A stretch of 64,000 nucleotides of DNA, from the NCBI RefSeq assembly GCF_001420695.1, contig NZ_LJJB01000010.1, positions 1,766,131 to 1,830,130 of the forward strand, in the 5' to 3' direction. Numbering within the stretch: the first letter of the stretch is position 1; each line of letters opens with the position of its first letter. Shown one piece after another: positions 54,714 through 64,000 of the stretch. The position numbers and the translations under genes are program-made. Source of the DNA: Brevibacillus choshinensis. Lineage in GTDB: Bacteria > Bacillota > Bacilli > Brevibacillales > Brevibacillaceae. The notes under the pieces were generated by a model. It was not told the origin of the DNA and did not search any database. It saw only the letters and a program-made list of their open reading frames with translations.

Positions 54714-55082
54714 TCACCCTCTTTTTCCATTATGTACGGGTGCCTGTTTGATCACTTTCGCCCTCTTCATGACGTGCAAAAGTGACTGCTCAATGGCTTC
54801 AAGCGACATGGACTCCACACCTGGCCGTGCAATGATGACCAGATCTAAACCAAGTGGAATCACATTTTCCAAACGCGCGACTGCTTCGCGGATCAGACGC
54901 TTGACCCTATTACGAATAACGGCATTGCCAATCTTTTTACTTACGGAAATTCCAGCGCGAAACGCAGCTCGTCCCTCCTGCTTGGCTGTATACAGGACAA
55001 ACTGCTTATTGGCAGCCGAACTTCCTCGTTGAAACACTTCTTGAAACTGCTCATTCTTTTTGAGCCGGTGTGAACGATGCAA
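54714..55082 (-). CDS. rnpA: ribonuclease P protein component
   Basis: A 122-residue basic protein that supports RNase P RNA in tRNA 5' processing: [16 protein letters not shown], then [20 protein letters not shown], the RNR signature. The frame opens at TTG 55091, but TTG 55082 sits nine bases after AGGGG and gives the usual distance to RLKKNE. A TATAAT (55111-55106) lies upstream without a good -35. Unusually the gene is 339 bases from rpmH, behind its terminator. Confidence 0.95.
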   Translation of the reverse strand: MHRSHRLKKNEQFQEVFQRGSSAANKQFVLYTAKQEGRAAFRAGISVSKKIGNAVIRNRVKRLIREAVARLENVIPLGLDLVIIARPGVESMSLEAIEQSLLHVMKRAKVIKQAPVHNGKRG

Positions 55083-55421
55083 GGTGAACAACCCCTAACA
55101 TCACAATTATAGTAGAAAACGCAAACAGCATCTACCAGTATATCCTTGTTTCGTTCACTTTTTTCCCTCAAGGGGAAATAGGATACAAGAAATCTAAAAA
55201 AAAGAATGCTCGACCCGTCCTTTAAATGAAAAAAGCCGGTAAATTCCTTGTCCTGTTTTCAAAAAGGCCCTCCTACCCTCTCGTAATGCCTCATCCTTTC
55301 GGTAGCTAGGTAATCATTTTCCTTCCAAAAGGTTCAACATCATTGCAGGACTTCCTCTTTTAGACGAACAAAGAATTTTCCGACTTTGAAAGTAAACAAA
55401 AAAGGCCACTAAAAGTGTGGC
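55083..55421. other. 339-base gap between rpmH and rnpA
   Basis: Where rpmH and rnpA are usually near neighbours, this gap holds the rpmH terminator and a -10-like TATAAT for rnpA. I see no gene and no RNA I recognise. Confidence 0.5.
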
Positions 55422-55423
55422 CT
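55397..55423 (-). terminator. terminator of rpmH
   Basis: AGGCCAC and GTGGCCT pair around seven bases; six T follow on the minus strand. The stem touches the rpmH stop codon. Confidence 0.8.
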
Positions 55424-55556
55424 AAGCGGAAAGAACTTTTCTTCCTCTTTGACGACGAGCAGCCAAGATCTTACGGCCATTCTTTGTGCTCATGCGCTTA
55501 CGGAATCCGTGATCCTTTTTGCGCTTGCGATTGTTAGGATTGAAAGATGGTTTCAT
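55422..55556 (-). CDS. rpmH: 50S ribosomal protein L34
   Basis: The 44-residue basic peptide has the unmistakable L34 wording: [20 protein letters not shown] followed by [28 protein letters not shown] precedes the ATG. It points away from dnaA, on the other side of the origin, the conserved arrangement in bacteria. It has its own terminator rather than running into rnpA. Confidence 0.98.
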   Translation of the reverse strand: MKPSFNPNNRKRKKDHGFRKRMSTKNGRKILAARRQRGRKVLSA

Positions 55557-55690
55557 TACGTATACACCTCCGCCTTTACAGACATTCTTTCGCATTATAA
55601 AAAGATATGCCTAAAAAGTCAAGTGACAGTGGAATTTCATTACCAAGGCAAATATCCCCACAAAACTATTTCCCAAAGGTTATACTAGCC

Positions 55691-56078
55691 TGTGGATATC
55701 GTTTTATCCACAAAAACAAAATTCGACAAGATTATCTACAGCTTGTACACAAAATATAGACGTGTGAATATGTGACCAGCACCAGTGGTTGTGTTTGTGG
55801 ATAAGTATGAAAAAACCATTGATGCCAAGCCTTATATCTGTTATTATGTTTTTGTTTTGAAGCGTGAATAACTCCGATAGGTCAATCGGTTTTTCCACAG
55901 CATGTGGATAAGTTTGTGGACAGATTCCCACCTGTGTGTATGTTGTTACTCACAAGGGTGCGGATAACCGTCTGCTTTTTTTCTCTTCTCCGAGTGGAAT
56001 CCCTTTTTTTCGACTTTTTTTATCCACAGTCGACTACCTATGACCGTGTTGACAACCGGGTCAAACATACGCGGATAA
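55691..56078. other. oriC, left part (DnaA-box array upstream of dnaA)
   Basis: The rpmH-dnaA gap has perfect boxes TTATCCACA or TGTGGATAA at 55704-55712, 55796-55804, 55903-55911 and 56020-56028, with one-mismatch boxes at 55691, 55732, 55891 and 55959. An AT-rich stretch (55808-55860) lies between. It corresponds to the upstream half of a bipartite Firmicute origin and to the autoregulatory region of dnaA. Confidence 0.9.
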
Positions 56079-56079
56079 T
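56049..56079 (+). promoter_or_regulatory. candidate dnaA promoter
   Basis: TTGACA (56049-56054) and GATAAT (56074-56079) are 19 bases apart, longer than ideal. The -10 overlaps a DnaA-like box (CGCGGATAA), in line with autorepression. Confidence 0.5.
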
Positions 56080-56148
56080 TGCAATTTTCTACGTCATTTC
56101 CTAACTTGTATTTTCATTTTTCGGATTGCCCAAAAGGAGGGATTCTGG

Positions 56149-57510
56149 TTGGATGCAGCGATTAGCGAGCTATGGCGCAAGGTCCTAGCCAAGATAGAAA
56201 AATCGCTAAGCAAACCCAGTTTTGATACCTGGCTAAAGGCGACCAAGGCAACCACTTTGGAAGAAGATGCGCTGATTGTCGTGGCGCCAAACGACTTTGC
56301 CAGGGATTGGCTCGAAACCAGGTACTCTCAATTGATTACCGATACACTATATGAAGTGACTGGAATCAATATGAAGGTAAAATTCGTCGTCCTGCAAAAT
56401 CCGGATGCCGCTTTTGCCGATGAACAGCCTGTTCCACGTGCGAAAGCTCCAGCTCCGCCCATGGCTGCGGATGATCAACCACCCAGTATTTTGAATCCCA
56501 AGTACACATTCGACACGTTCGTCATTGGCTCGGGAAACCGTTTTGCTCATGCCGCATCTCTAGCAGTTGCAGAAGCTCCCGCCAAAGCGTACAATCCCCT
56601 CTTTATCTATGGGGGCGTTGGACTTGGAAAGACTCACTTGATGCACGCCATTGGCCATTATGTCATCCAGCACAATCCATCGGCTAAAGTGGTCTATTTG
56701 TCGTCTGAAAAATTTACAAATGAATTCATCAACTCGATCCGGGACAACAAGGCGGTTGAATTCCGCAACAAATACCGGAGCGTAGATGTTCTTTTGATTG
56801 ACGACATTCAGTTTCTGGCTGGCAAAGAATCGACCCAGGAAGAATTTTTCCATACATTTAATGCATTGCACGAAGAAAGCAAGCAGATCATTATTTCCTC
56901 TGATCGACCTCCCAAGGAGATCCCGACATTGGAGGATCGGCTTCGCTCTCGCTTTGAATGGGGCCTGATTACGGATATCCAACCGCCGGATCTCGAGACG
57001 CGGATTGCGATTCTGCGAAAAAAGGCGAAAGCGGAGAACCTGGATATTCCTAATGAAGTCATGGCGTATATCGCCAATCAGATCGACAGCAATATTCGCG
57101 AGCTGGAAGGCGCTCTGATCCGTGTCGTAGCTTATTCGTCCCTCATTAATCGCGATATTGATACGCAGCTGGCTGCAGAAGCACTCAAGGATATCATTCC
57201 GTCATCTCGCCCTCGCGTGATTACCATCATCGATATTCAGCGAGCAGTCGGAGAGGCATACAGTCTCAAACTAGAAGATTTCAAGGCTAAAAAGCGGACG
57301 AAATCGGTAGCTTTTCCACGCCAAATTGCCATGTATCTGTCTCGAGAGCTGACCGATGCCTCGTTGCCCAAAATTGGTGATGAGTTCGGTGGACGTGACC
57401 ATACCACCGTCATCCATGCGCATGAGAAAATCTCTCGTGCTCTGGCGAATGATCCGCAAATGCAGACGACGATTCAATCGCTCATTGAAAAGCTCAAAGC
57501 AAATCATTAA
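56149..57510 (+). CDS. dnaA: chromosomal replication initiator DnaA
   Basis: A 453-residue initiator: N-terminal helicase-loading domain (1-85), linker (86-115), AAA+ domain with Walker A GGVGLGKT at 155-162 and Walker B LLIDDIQF at 215-222, and the DNA-binding domain with the signature [15 protein letters not shown] near residue 420. It binds DnaA boxes, melts the origin and loads the helicase. The start is TTG with AAAGGAGG eight bases before it. It is flanked by both halves of oriC. Confidence 0.98.
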   Translation: MDAAISELWRKVLAKIEKSLSKPSFDTWLKATKATTLEEDALIVVAPNDFARDWLETRYSQLITDTLYEVTGINMKVKFVVLQNPDAAFADEQPVPRAKAPAPPMAADDQPPSILNPKYTFDTFVIGSGNRFAHAASLAVAEAPAKAYNPLFIYGGVGLGKTHLMHAIGHYVIQHNPSAKVVYLSSEKFTNEFINSIRDNKAVEFRNKYRSVDVLLIDDIQFLAGKESTQEEFFHTFNALHEESKQIIISSDRPPKEIPTLEDRLRSRFEWGLITDIQPPDLETRIAILRKKAKAENLDIPNEVMAYIANQIDSNIRELEGALIRVVAYSSLINRDIDTQLAAEALKDIIPSSRPRVITIIDIQRAVGEAYSLKLEDFKAKKRTKSVAFPRQIAMYLSRELTDASLPKIGDEFGGRDHTTVIHAHEKISRALANDPQMQTTIQSLIEKLKANH

Positions 57511-57513
57511 ATC

Positions 57514-57660
57514 TGTGCATAACGCAAAAAGCCTATACACAACTTACCCACATGTGTATAGGCTCTCTTTTACGTATTCAGTCCACATATCCACAAATCC
57601 ACAGGCCCTATTACTACTTCTGTTAAAAAGATATATCCTAATAAGATATGATAAAAGCGA
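57514..57660. other. oriC, right part with unwinding element
   Basis: Downstream of dnaA, near-consensus boxes lie at 57514 (TGTGCATAA), 57544 (TTACCCACA), 57587 (ATATCCACA) and 57595 (AAATCCACA). Directly after come CCCTATTACTACTTCTG, like the DnaA-trio of Bacillus, and an AT-rich stretch (57623-57655). Order box, trio, AT-rich region marks the site where the strands open. Confidence 0.85.
57530..57572 (+). terminator. dnaA terminator inside oriC
   Basis: AGCCTATACACA and TGTGTATAGGCT pair perfectly over 12 bases around an 11-base loop holding a DnaA-like box; a T-rich tail follows. Confidence 0.75.
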
Positions 57661-57714
57661 AGCCATTATGCGTGGCTCCAAAAAATAATGGCTAGAGAGA
57701 GGGAGGCTACGTTG

Positions 57715-58854
57715 ATGCATATCACCGTTCAACGAGACAAGCTATCTAACGCTGTTTCACATGTAAGTAAAGCAGTTTCCAGCCGAACCACGATTCCAAT
57801 TTTGACGGGAATTAAGATAAAAACAGATGACGAAGGTCTGACCCTAACTGCTAGTGATTCCGATATTTCTATCGAGGTTCAGATTCCTTTGGAAGAAGCA
57901 GGCGAATGGGGAGTAACGGTCCATCAGCCAGGCAGCATCGTTTTGACGGCTCGTATTTTCAGTGAAATCGTACGAAAACTGCCTAGCAACGAAATTCACA
58001 TTCAAGTGGATGATCGTTTGGTGACCCAAATTCGTTCGGGCCAAGCTGAATTCACCATCAATGGGATGGACGCTAGCGAATATCCTCAATTGCCGCATTT
58101 GGAAGAGGATAAAGTCTTCAGCGTTCCTTGTGATTTGCTGAAATCCATGATTCGTCAAACCGTTTTCGGCGTATCCACTTCGGAAATGCGTCCAATTTTG
58201 ACTGGATTGATGTGGTCTTTGGAAAAAGGTCAATTGCGTTTTGTCGCGACAGATAGCCATCGCTTGGCAAGCCGTACAGCAATGGTCGAATGCCGAGAAG
58301 ATCTTTCGTTTCACAATGTAGTCGTACCGGGTAAAAGCTGTAACGAATTGGTAAAGATATTGGATGACGAACAAAATCCGGCGGATATCGTCGTAGCGGA
58401 CAACCAAATCCTGGTGAAGTCCAAGCATATTCTGTTCTACTCCCGCCTGCTGGAAGGTACGTACCCGGACACGACCCGGATCATTCCTCAAGGCAGCAAA
58501 ACGGAGATTACTGTCAGTACCAAAGAGTTTTTGCAGTCGATCGAGCGCGCTTCCTTGCTCTCTCGCGAAGGCAAATCCAACGTGGTAAAGCTGGTTACGC
58601 TCCCTGATGGAAGTGTAGAAATTACGTCTAATGCTCCTGAAATCGGGAAAGTAACAGACATTTTGATGCCGAAAGTGATGAACGGAGAAGAGCTGAAGAT
58701 CTCCTTCAACGCCAAATACATGATTGACGCGCTTCGTGCCATTGACAGCAGTGAGATCAAAGCAAGCTTCACTGGTCCAATGAGCCCGTTCGTCATTCGT
58801 CCGACTGACCACGACTGGATGCTCCATTTGATTCTGCCAGTCCGTACTTACTAG
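57715..58854 (+). CDS. dnaN: DNA polymerase III beta subunit (sliding clamp)
   Basis: A 379-residue clamp of three similar domains: MHITVQRDKLSNAVSHVSKA, SRTTIPILTGIKI, then ISTSEMRPILTGL-like and FVATDSHRLASR segments, ending MLHLILPVRTY. It tethers polymerase III to DNA. ATG at 57715 follows GGGAGG; an in-frame start nine codons earlier has none. Second gene after the origin. Confidence 0.98.
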   Translation: MHITVQRDKLSNAVSHVSKAVSSRTTIPILTGIKIKTDDEGLTLTASDSDISIEVQIPLEEAGEWGVTVHQPGSIVLTARIFSEIVRKLPSNEIHIQVDDRLVTQIRSGQAEFTINGMDASEYPQLPHLEEDKVFSVPCDLLKSMIRQTVFGVSTSEMRPILTGLMWSLEKGQLRFVATDSHRLASRTAMVECREDLSFHNVVVPGKSCNELVKILDDEQNPADIVVADNQILVKSKHILFYSRLLEGTYPDTTRIIPQGSKTEITVSTKEFLQSIERASLLSREGKSNVVKLVTLPDGSVEITSNAPEIGKVTDILMPKVMNGEELKISFNAKYMIDALRAIDSSEIKASFTGPMSPFVIRPTDHDWMLHLILPVRTY

Positions 58855-58903
58855 GCGTTTTTTCGTAAAAGGATGTTTTTACGTAAAAGAAAGGGGCCCT
58901 ACC

Positions 58904-59119
58904 ATGCGTGAGGTTTCCATCAAGACCGAATATATCGCCCTTGGGCAATTTTTAAAGCTGGCTGAAGTCATCGATACAGGAGGCATGGCCAAAGCATTTC
59001 TCGCCGAAGTGCCCATTCACATTAATGGTGAAGTGGATAATCGGCGTGGCCGCAAGCTGTATCCAGGCGATGAAGTGGCGATTGAAGGCTTTGGCCGCTA
59101 TCAGGTGGTCAGCCGCTGA
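58904..59119 (+). CDS. rlbA: S4-domain protein RlbA (YaaA)
   Basis: A 71-residue S4-fold RNA-binding protein, found between dnaN and recF in Firmicutes: [37 protein letters not shown]. It is thought to take part in ribosome biogenesis. AAAGGGGCC lies before the ATG. recF starts 16 bases after its stop. Confidence 0.95.
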   Translation: MREVSIKTEYIALGQFLKLAEVIDTGGMAKAFLAEVPIHINGEVDNRRGRKLYPGDEVAIEGFGRYQVVSR

Positions 59120-59135
59120 GAGGAGCGCGCGATTC

Positions 59136-60254
59136 TTGTTTCTCAAGAACCTTTCGCTAACCAACTATCGCAATTACGAGTCGCTTTCCTTATCGTTTGA
59201 TGGTCCGATCCAACTGTTTATTGGCAACAATGCGCAAGGGAAAACCAACGTGTTGGAGTCTATATACGTACTTGCCCTGGCCAAATCCCATCGCACGCCC
59301 CGGGATAAGGAGCTGATTGCATGGGAGGCCGACTATGCAGCCATCCGTAGTGATGTTCTTCGTCGCTACGGATCTGTTCGTTTGGAGCTGCAGTTGACAG
59401 CCAAGGGAAAGCGGGCCAAAATCAACGGAATGGAGCAACAGAAACTCAGTGCTTATGTAGGGGCTCTGAATGTGGTGATGTTTGCTCCGGAAGACCTGTC
59501 CATCGTGAAGGGAGCGCCCGCTCAACGCAGACGCTTTATCGACATGGAAATTGGCCAGGTGTCACCGACCTATCTGTATTATTTGAGCAATTACAACAAG
59601 GTATTGCAGCAGAGGAATCAGCTTTTAAAAGATTTGGCTATGAAAAAAAGCCACTCTTTGGAAATGCTGTCAATTTGGAATACCCAATTAGCCGATTTAG
59701 CGGTAAAATTGTTACGGAAGCGTTTTGAGTTCATTCGGAAGCTGGAGACGTGGGCGAAGGAAATCCACACCGGCATTACCGACGGCAGGGAAACGCTCTC
59801 TTTGCATTATGAAAATTCTTCAACAGTTACAGAAGAGCTGGCGGCAGAGCAGGCAGTGGATGTACTCCTGGCTGCCTATGAAGAAGTGCGCGACCGGGAA
59901 ATCATGCGCGGGAGCACACTGATCGGGCCACATCGTGATGACTTTTCACTCAAAGTGAACGGCATGGATGTGCAAACGTATGGTTCGCAGGGGCAGCAAC
60001 GCACCAGCGCGCTGTCCATCAAATTGGCTGAAATCGAGCTGATTAAAGAAGAAGTGGGCGAGTACCCCGTTCTTTTGTTGGATGATGTCTTGTCAGAGCT
60101 GGATGAACATCGGCAAACCTTATTGCTCGAGACGATTCAGGATCGTGTACAGACGTTTGTAAGCACCACGGGTGTGGAAGGCTTAAAGCATCAGGTTCTC
60201 CAGCAAGCCTCTCGTTTCTACGTGAGGGAAGGGAGCATATCGGGGGAAAGGTAG
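59136..60254 (+). CDS. recF: DNA replication and repair protein RecF
   Basis: A 372-residue SMC-like ATPase that helps load RecA at gaps. Walker A is [15 protein letters not shown], the signature is [17 protein letters not shown] and Walker B is [16 protein letters not shown] at 59136 is chosen: [15 protein letters not shown] is the family's first strand and GAGAGGAG lies ten bases before it. The open frame reaches back through rlbA. Confidence 0.97.
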   Translation: MFLKNLSLTNYRNYESLSLSFDGPIQLFIGNNAQGKTNVLESIYVLALAKSHRTPRDKELIAWEADYAAIRSDVLRRYGSVRLELQLTAKGKRAKINGMEQQKLSAYVGALNVVMFAPEDLSIVKGAPAQRRRFIDMEIGQVSPTYLYYLSNYNKVLQQRNQLLKDLAMKKSHSLEMLSIWNTQLADLAVKLLRKRFEFIRKLETWAKEIHTGITDGRETLSLHYENSSTVTEELAAEQAVDVLLAAYEEVRDREIMRGSTLIGPHRDDFSLKVNGMDVQTYGSQGQQRTSALSIKLAEIELIKEEVGEYPVLLLDDVLSELDEHRQTLLLETIQDRVQTFVSTTGVEGLKHQVLQQASRFYVREGSISGER

Positions 60255-60265
60255 GGAAAACAGGA

Positions 60266-62475
<2,210 letters not shown>

Positions 62476-62501
62476 ATTAAAGATTTGACCGGTCATATGG
62501 T

Positions 62502-62563
62502 AAGGGGCTCAGCTATTCTAGCGGTGTATTCTTATACATTTGCGGATCGCTGAGCCCTTTTTC
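62502..62563 (+). terminator. terminator of gyrB
   Basis: GGGCTCAGC (62505-62513) pairs perfectly with GCTGAGCCC (62549-62557), a 35-base loop with its own small stem, then TTTTTC. Confidence 0.8.
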
Positions 62564-62638
62564 TTGTGCTTCCGAAGAAGGTTTTCGGTGCATTTTTTTA
62601 AAAAATTTTAGACAGAGAGAAAAAAATCAGATTTTCTA

Positions 62639-62667
62639 TTGCAATGATTAAAAATATATGCTAGATT
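62639..62667 (+). promoter_or_regulatory. candidate promoter of the tRNA operon
   Basis: TTGCAA (62639-62644), 17 bases, TAGATT (62662-62667). It begins about 20 bases before the first tRNA in an AT-rich stretch. The boxes are four of six matches each. Confidence 0.4.
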
Positions 62668-62682
62668 AAAAGTCCAGAAGGA

Positions 62683-62763
<81 letters not shown>

Positions 62764-62797
62764 TTTATACACACAATTTACAATAGAGTTTTTACAT

Positions 62798-62873
62798 GGG
62801 GCTGTAGCTCAGTTGGGAGAGCGCCTGCCTTGCAAGCAGGAGGTCATCGGTTCGATCCCGTTCAGCTCCACCA
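62798..62873 (+). tRNA. tRNA-Ala (TGC)
   Basis: Acceptor GGGGCTG with G3:T70-type pairing at the base, anticodon TGC in CTTGCAAG, T-loop TTCGATC, CCA encoded. Confidence 0.97.
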
Positions 62874-62910
62874 TGTATCTCAATCGGCTTCAGTCCGGAA
62901 ATCGAATTAT

Positions 62911-62986
62911 TCCTCGGTAGCTCAGTTGGTAGAGCAATCGGCTGTTAACCGATCGGTCGGCGGTTCGAGTCCGTCCCGAGGAGCCA
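62911..62986 (+). tRNA. tRNA-Asn (GTT)
   Basis: Acceptor TCCTCGG/CCGAGGA, anticodon GTT in CTGTTAACC, CCA encoded. Confidence 0.97.
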
Positions 62987-62991
62987 TCTAC

Positions 62992-63064
62992 GCTCCTGTA
63001 GCTCAGTCGGTAGAGCGTTTCCATGGTAAGGAAGAGGTCGCAGGTTCGATTCCTGTCGGGAGCA
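62992..63064 (+). tRNA. tRNA-Thr (GGT), CCA not encoded
   Basis: Acceptor GCTCCTG/CGGGAGC, anticodon GGT in ATGGTAA. After discriminator A the DNA reads CCT, so the CCA end must be made by the CCA-adding enzyme after trimming. Confidence 0.95.
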
Positions 63065-63083
63065 CCTCGAAATTTTTACATAT

Positions 63084-63157
63084 GGCCCGTTGGTGAAGCG
63101 GTTTAACACAGCAGCCTTTCACGCTGTCATACAGGGGTTCGAATCCCCTACGGGTCA
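63084..63157 (+). tRNA. tRNA-Glu (TTC), CCA not encoded
   Basis: Acceptor GGCCCGT/ACGGGTC, anticodon TTC in CTTTCAC, T-arm AGGGGTTCGAATCCCCT. The discriminator A is followed by CCT in place of CCA. Confidence 0.95.
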
Positions 63158-63240
63158 CCTAATTTCCCCACAAAGTGAAGCGGATGATTCAAAGCAACAC
63201 CGAGTACTTTGAGGGGACCCCGACAACGAGTTGGGGATCT

Positions 63241-63316
63241 GGAGGCTTAGCTCAGCTGGGAGAGCATCTGCCTTACAAGCAGAGGGTCGGCGGTTCGATC
63301 CCGTCAGCCTCCACCA
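63241..63316 (+). tRNA. tRNA-Val (TAC)
   Basis: Acceptor GGAGGCT/AGCCTCC, anticodon TAC in CTTACAAG, CCA encoded. An 83-base spacer precedes it. Confidence 0.97.
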
Positions 63317-63341
63317 CTATTAAAACGAAATAATCAATCAT

Positions 63342-63418
63342 GGAGCTGTGGTGAAGTTGGAGTTCACGCCGGTCTGTCACACCGGAGGTCGCGGGTTCGA
63401 GTCCCGTCAGCTCCGCCA
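63342..63418 (+). tRNA. tRNA-Asp (GTC)
   Basis: Acceptor GGAGCTG/CAGCTCC, anticodon GTC in CTGTCAC, discriminator G, CCA encoded. Confidence 0.97.
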
Positions 63419-63476
63419 TTTCTAAAATGGCGAAGGCCATTCTTACTCAAGCAATGGTAAGTAACGAAATGCTTGA

Positions 63477-63552
<76 letters not shown>

Positions 63553-63566
63553 TTCATATTAATCAC

Positions 63567-63642
63567 GCCGGTATAGCTCAATTGGTAGAGCACCTGACTT
63601 GTAATCAGGGGGTTGTGGGTTCAAGTCCTATTGCCGGCACCA
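63567..63642 (+). tRNA. tRNA-Thr (TGT)
   Basis: Acceptor GCCGGTA/TGCCGGC, anticodon TGT in CTTGTAA, CCA encoded. Second Thr acceptor of the block. Confidence 0.97.
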
Positions 63643-63697
63643 CCTTACAAAACCATGGTATTTACGGTGTATGAGTAAGGGAAAACAAGGACAAGCT

Positions 63698-63782
63698 GGG
63701 GAGATAGCGAAGTGGCTAAACGCGGCAGACTGTAAATCTGCTCCCTCTGGGTTCGGCGGTTCGAATCCGTCTCTCCCCACCA
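63698..63782 (+). tRNA. tRNA-Tyr (GTA)
   Basis: Class II tRNA with a long variable arm, acceptor GGGGAGA/TCTCCCC, anticodon GTA in CTGTAAA, CCA encoded. Confidence 0.97.
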
Positions 63783-63797
63783 TTTATTCTTGGCTGT

Positions 63798-63872
63798 TGG
63801 GGTATAGCCAAGCGGTAAGGCAACGGACTTTGACTCCGTCATTCCTAGGTTCAAATCCTAGTACCCCAGCCA
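63798..63872 (+). tRNA. tRNA-Gln (TTG)
   Basis: Acceptor TGGGGTA/TACCCCA, anticodon TTG in TTTTGAC-type loop, CCA encoded. Confidence 0.97.
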
Positions 63873-63879
63873 TTTGCAC

Positions 63880-63955
63880 GAGCCATTAGCTCAGTTGGTA
63901 GAGCATCTGACTTTTAATCAGAGGGTCGAAGGTTCGAGTCCTTCATGGCTCACCA
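63880..63955 (+). tRNA. tRNA-Lys (TTT)
   Basis: Acceptor GAGCCAT/ATGGCTC, anticodon TTT in CTTTTAA, CCA encoded. The block may continue past the window edge. Confidence 0.97.
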
Positions 63956-64000
63956 GTATTTATCCCCCCAAAAAAGTGAAGTGTGTCGTTAAAACACATT

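Noticed and set aside
55092-55420. Possible RNase P RNA in the rpmH-rnpA gap, because of GAGGAAGTCC on the minus strand
   Set aside because: Only the short motif matches; the gap is too short and lacks the other conserved segments.

Overview
The window reads as a chromosomal origin region of a spore-forming Firmicute, most likely a Brevibacillus-type member of the Paenibacillaceae. This rests on gene order (rpmH, dnaA, dnaN, rlbA, recF, remB, gyrB to the right; rnpA, yidD, yidC, jag, mnmE, mnmG, rsmG, noc, parA, parB, and further left ychF, rpsF, ssb, rpsR, gdpP, rplI, dnaB, purA, walRK-yycHIJ, htrA, rlmH) and on sporulation genes (sspH, yyaC, a YjcZ-like peptide, yidC/spoIIIJ). The genus is inferred from familiarity with such proteins, not computed.

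Layout, left to right. Bases 1-4.5 kb hold the end of a surface-glycan cluster: a PHP-domain fragment, an ATP-grasp enzyme, a nucleotide-sugar dehydrogenase and two deacetylase-fold proteins with coding debris between them. sspH follows. 4.9-6.6 kb carries a chromosomal ParM-like actin gene and a ParR-like partner, with 10-bp-phased repeats just past the partner's stop codon. 6.9-14.4 kb is accessory DNA: a luciferase-like monooxygenase, a candidate 160-nt RNA or attenuator, a secreted amidase, a truncated DUF4386 gene, a Crp/Fnr pseudogene, a LysR and F420-ligase-like pair, and an IS200/IS605 fossil. 14.4-35 kb is conserved core, nearly all on the minus strand: TMEM175-type channel, rlmH, htrA, the WalRK operon, an M23 peptidase, purA with a PurBox, dnaB, rplI, gdpP, yybS, the rpsF-ssb-rpsR operon with a candidate leader, and ychF. 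35-48.6 kb mixes core and lineage genes: a secreted M3 peptidase, a DnaA-box cluster, mscS, yyaC, lipid kinase, DUF554, a PLP enzyme, parAB with one perfect parS, noc, and an MgtC-type protein beside a second parS-like site. 48.7-55.6 kb is the mnm/rsmG/jag/yidC/rnpA/rpmH group. oriC is bipartite, flanking dnaA.

Almost all core genes point away from oriC, so transcription follows fork movement on both arms. After gyrB a terminator closes the dnaA-gyrB series and a block of 12 tRNA genes runs to the window edge; gyrA and rRNA genes are not seen. DnaA boxes occur at oriC, in the jag-mnmE gap (3 kb away) and upstream of the M3 peptidase (18 kb away). With parS, ParAB and Noc, this stretch holds the signals for initiation control and origin segregation.
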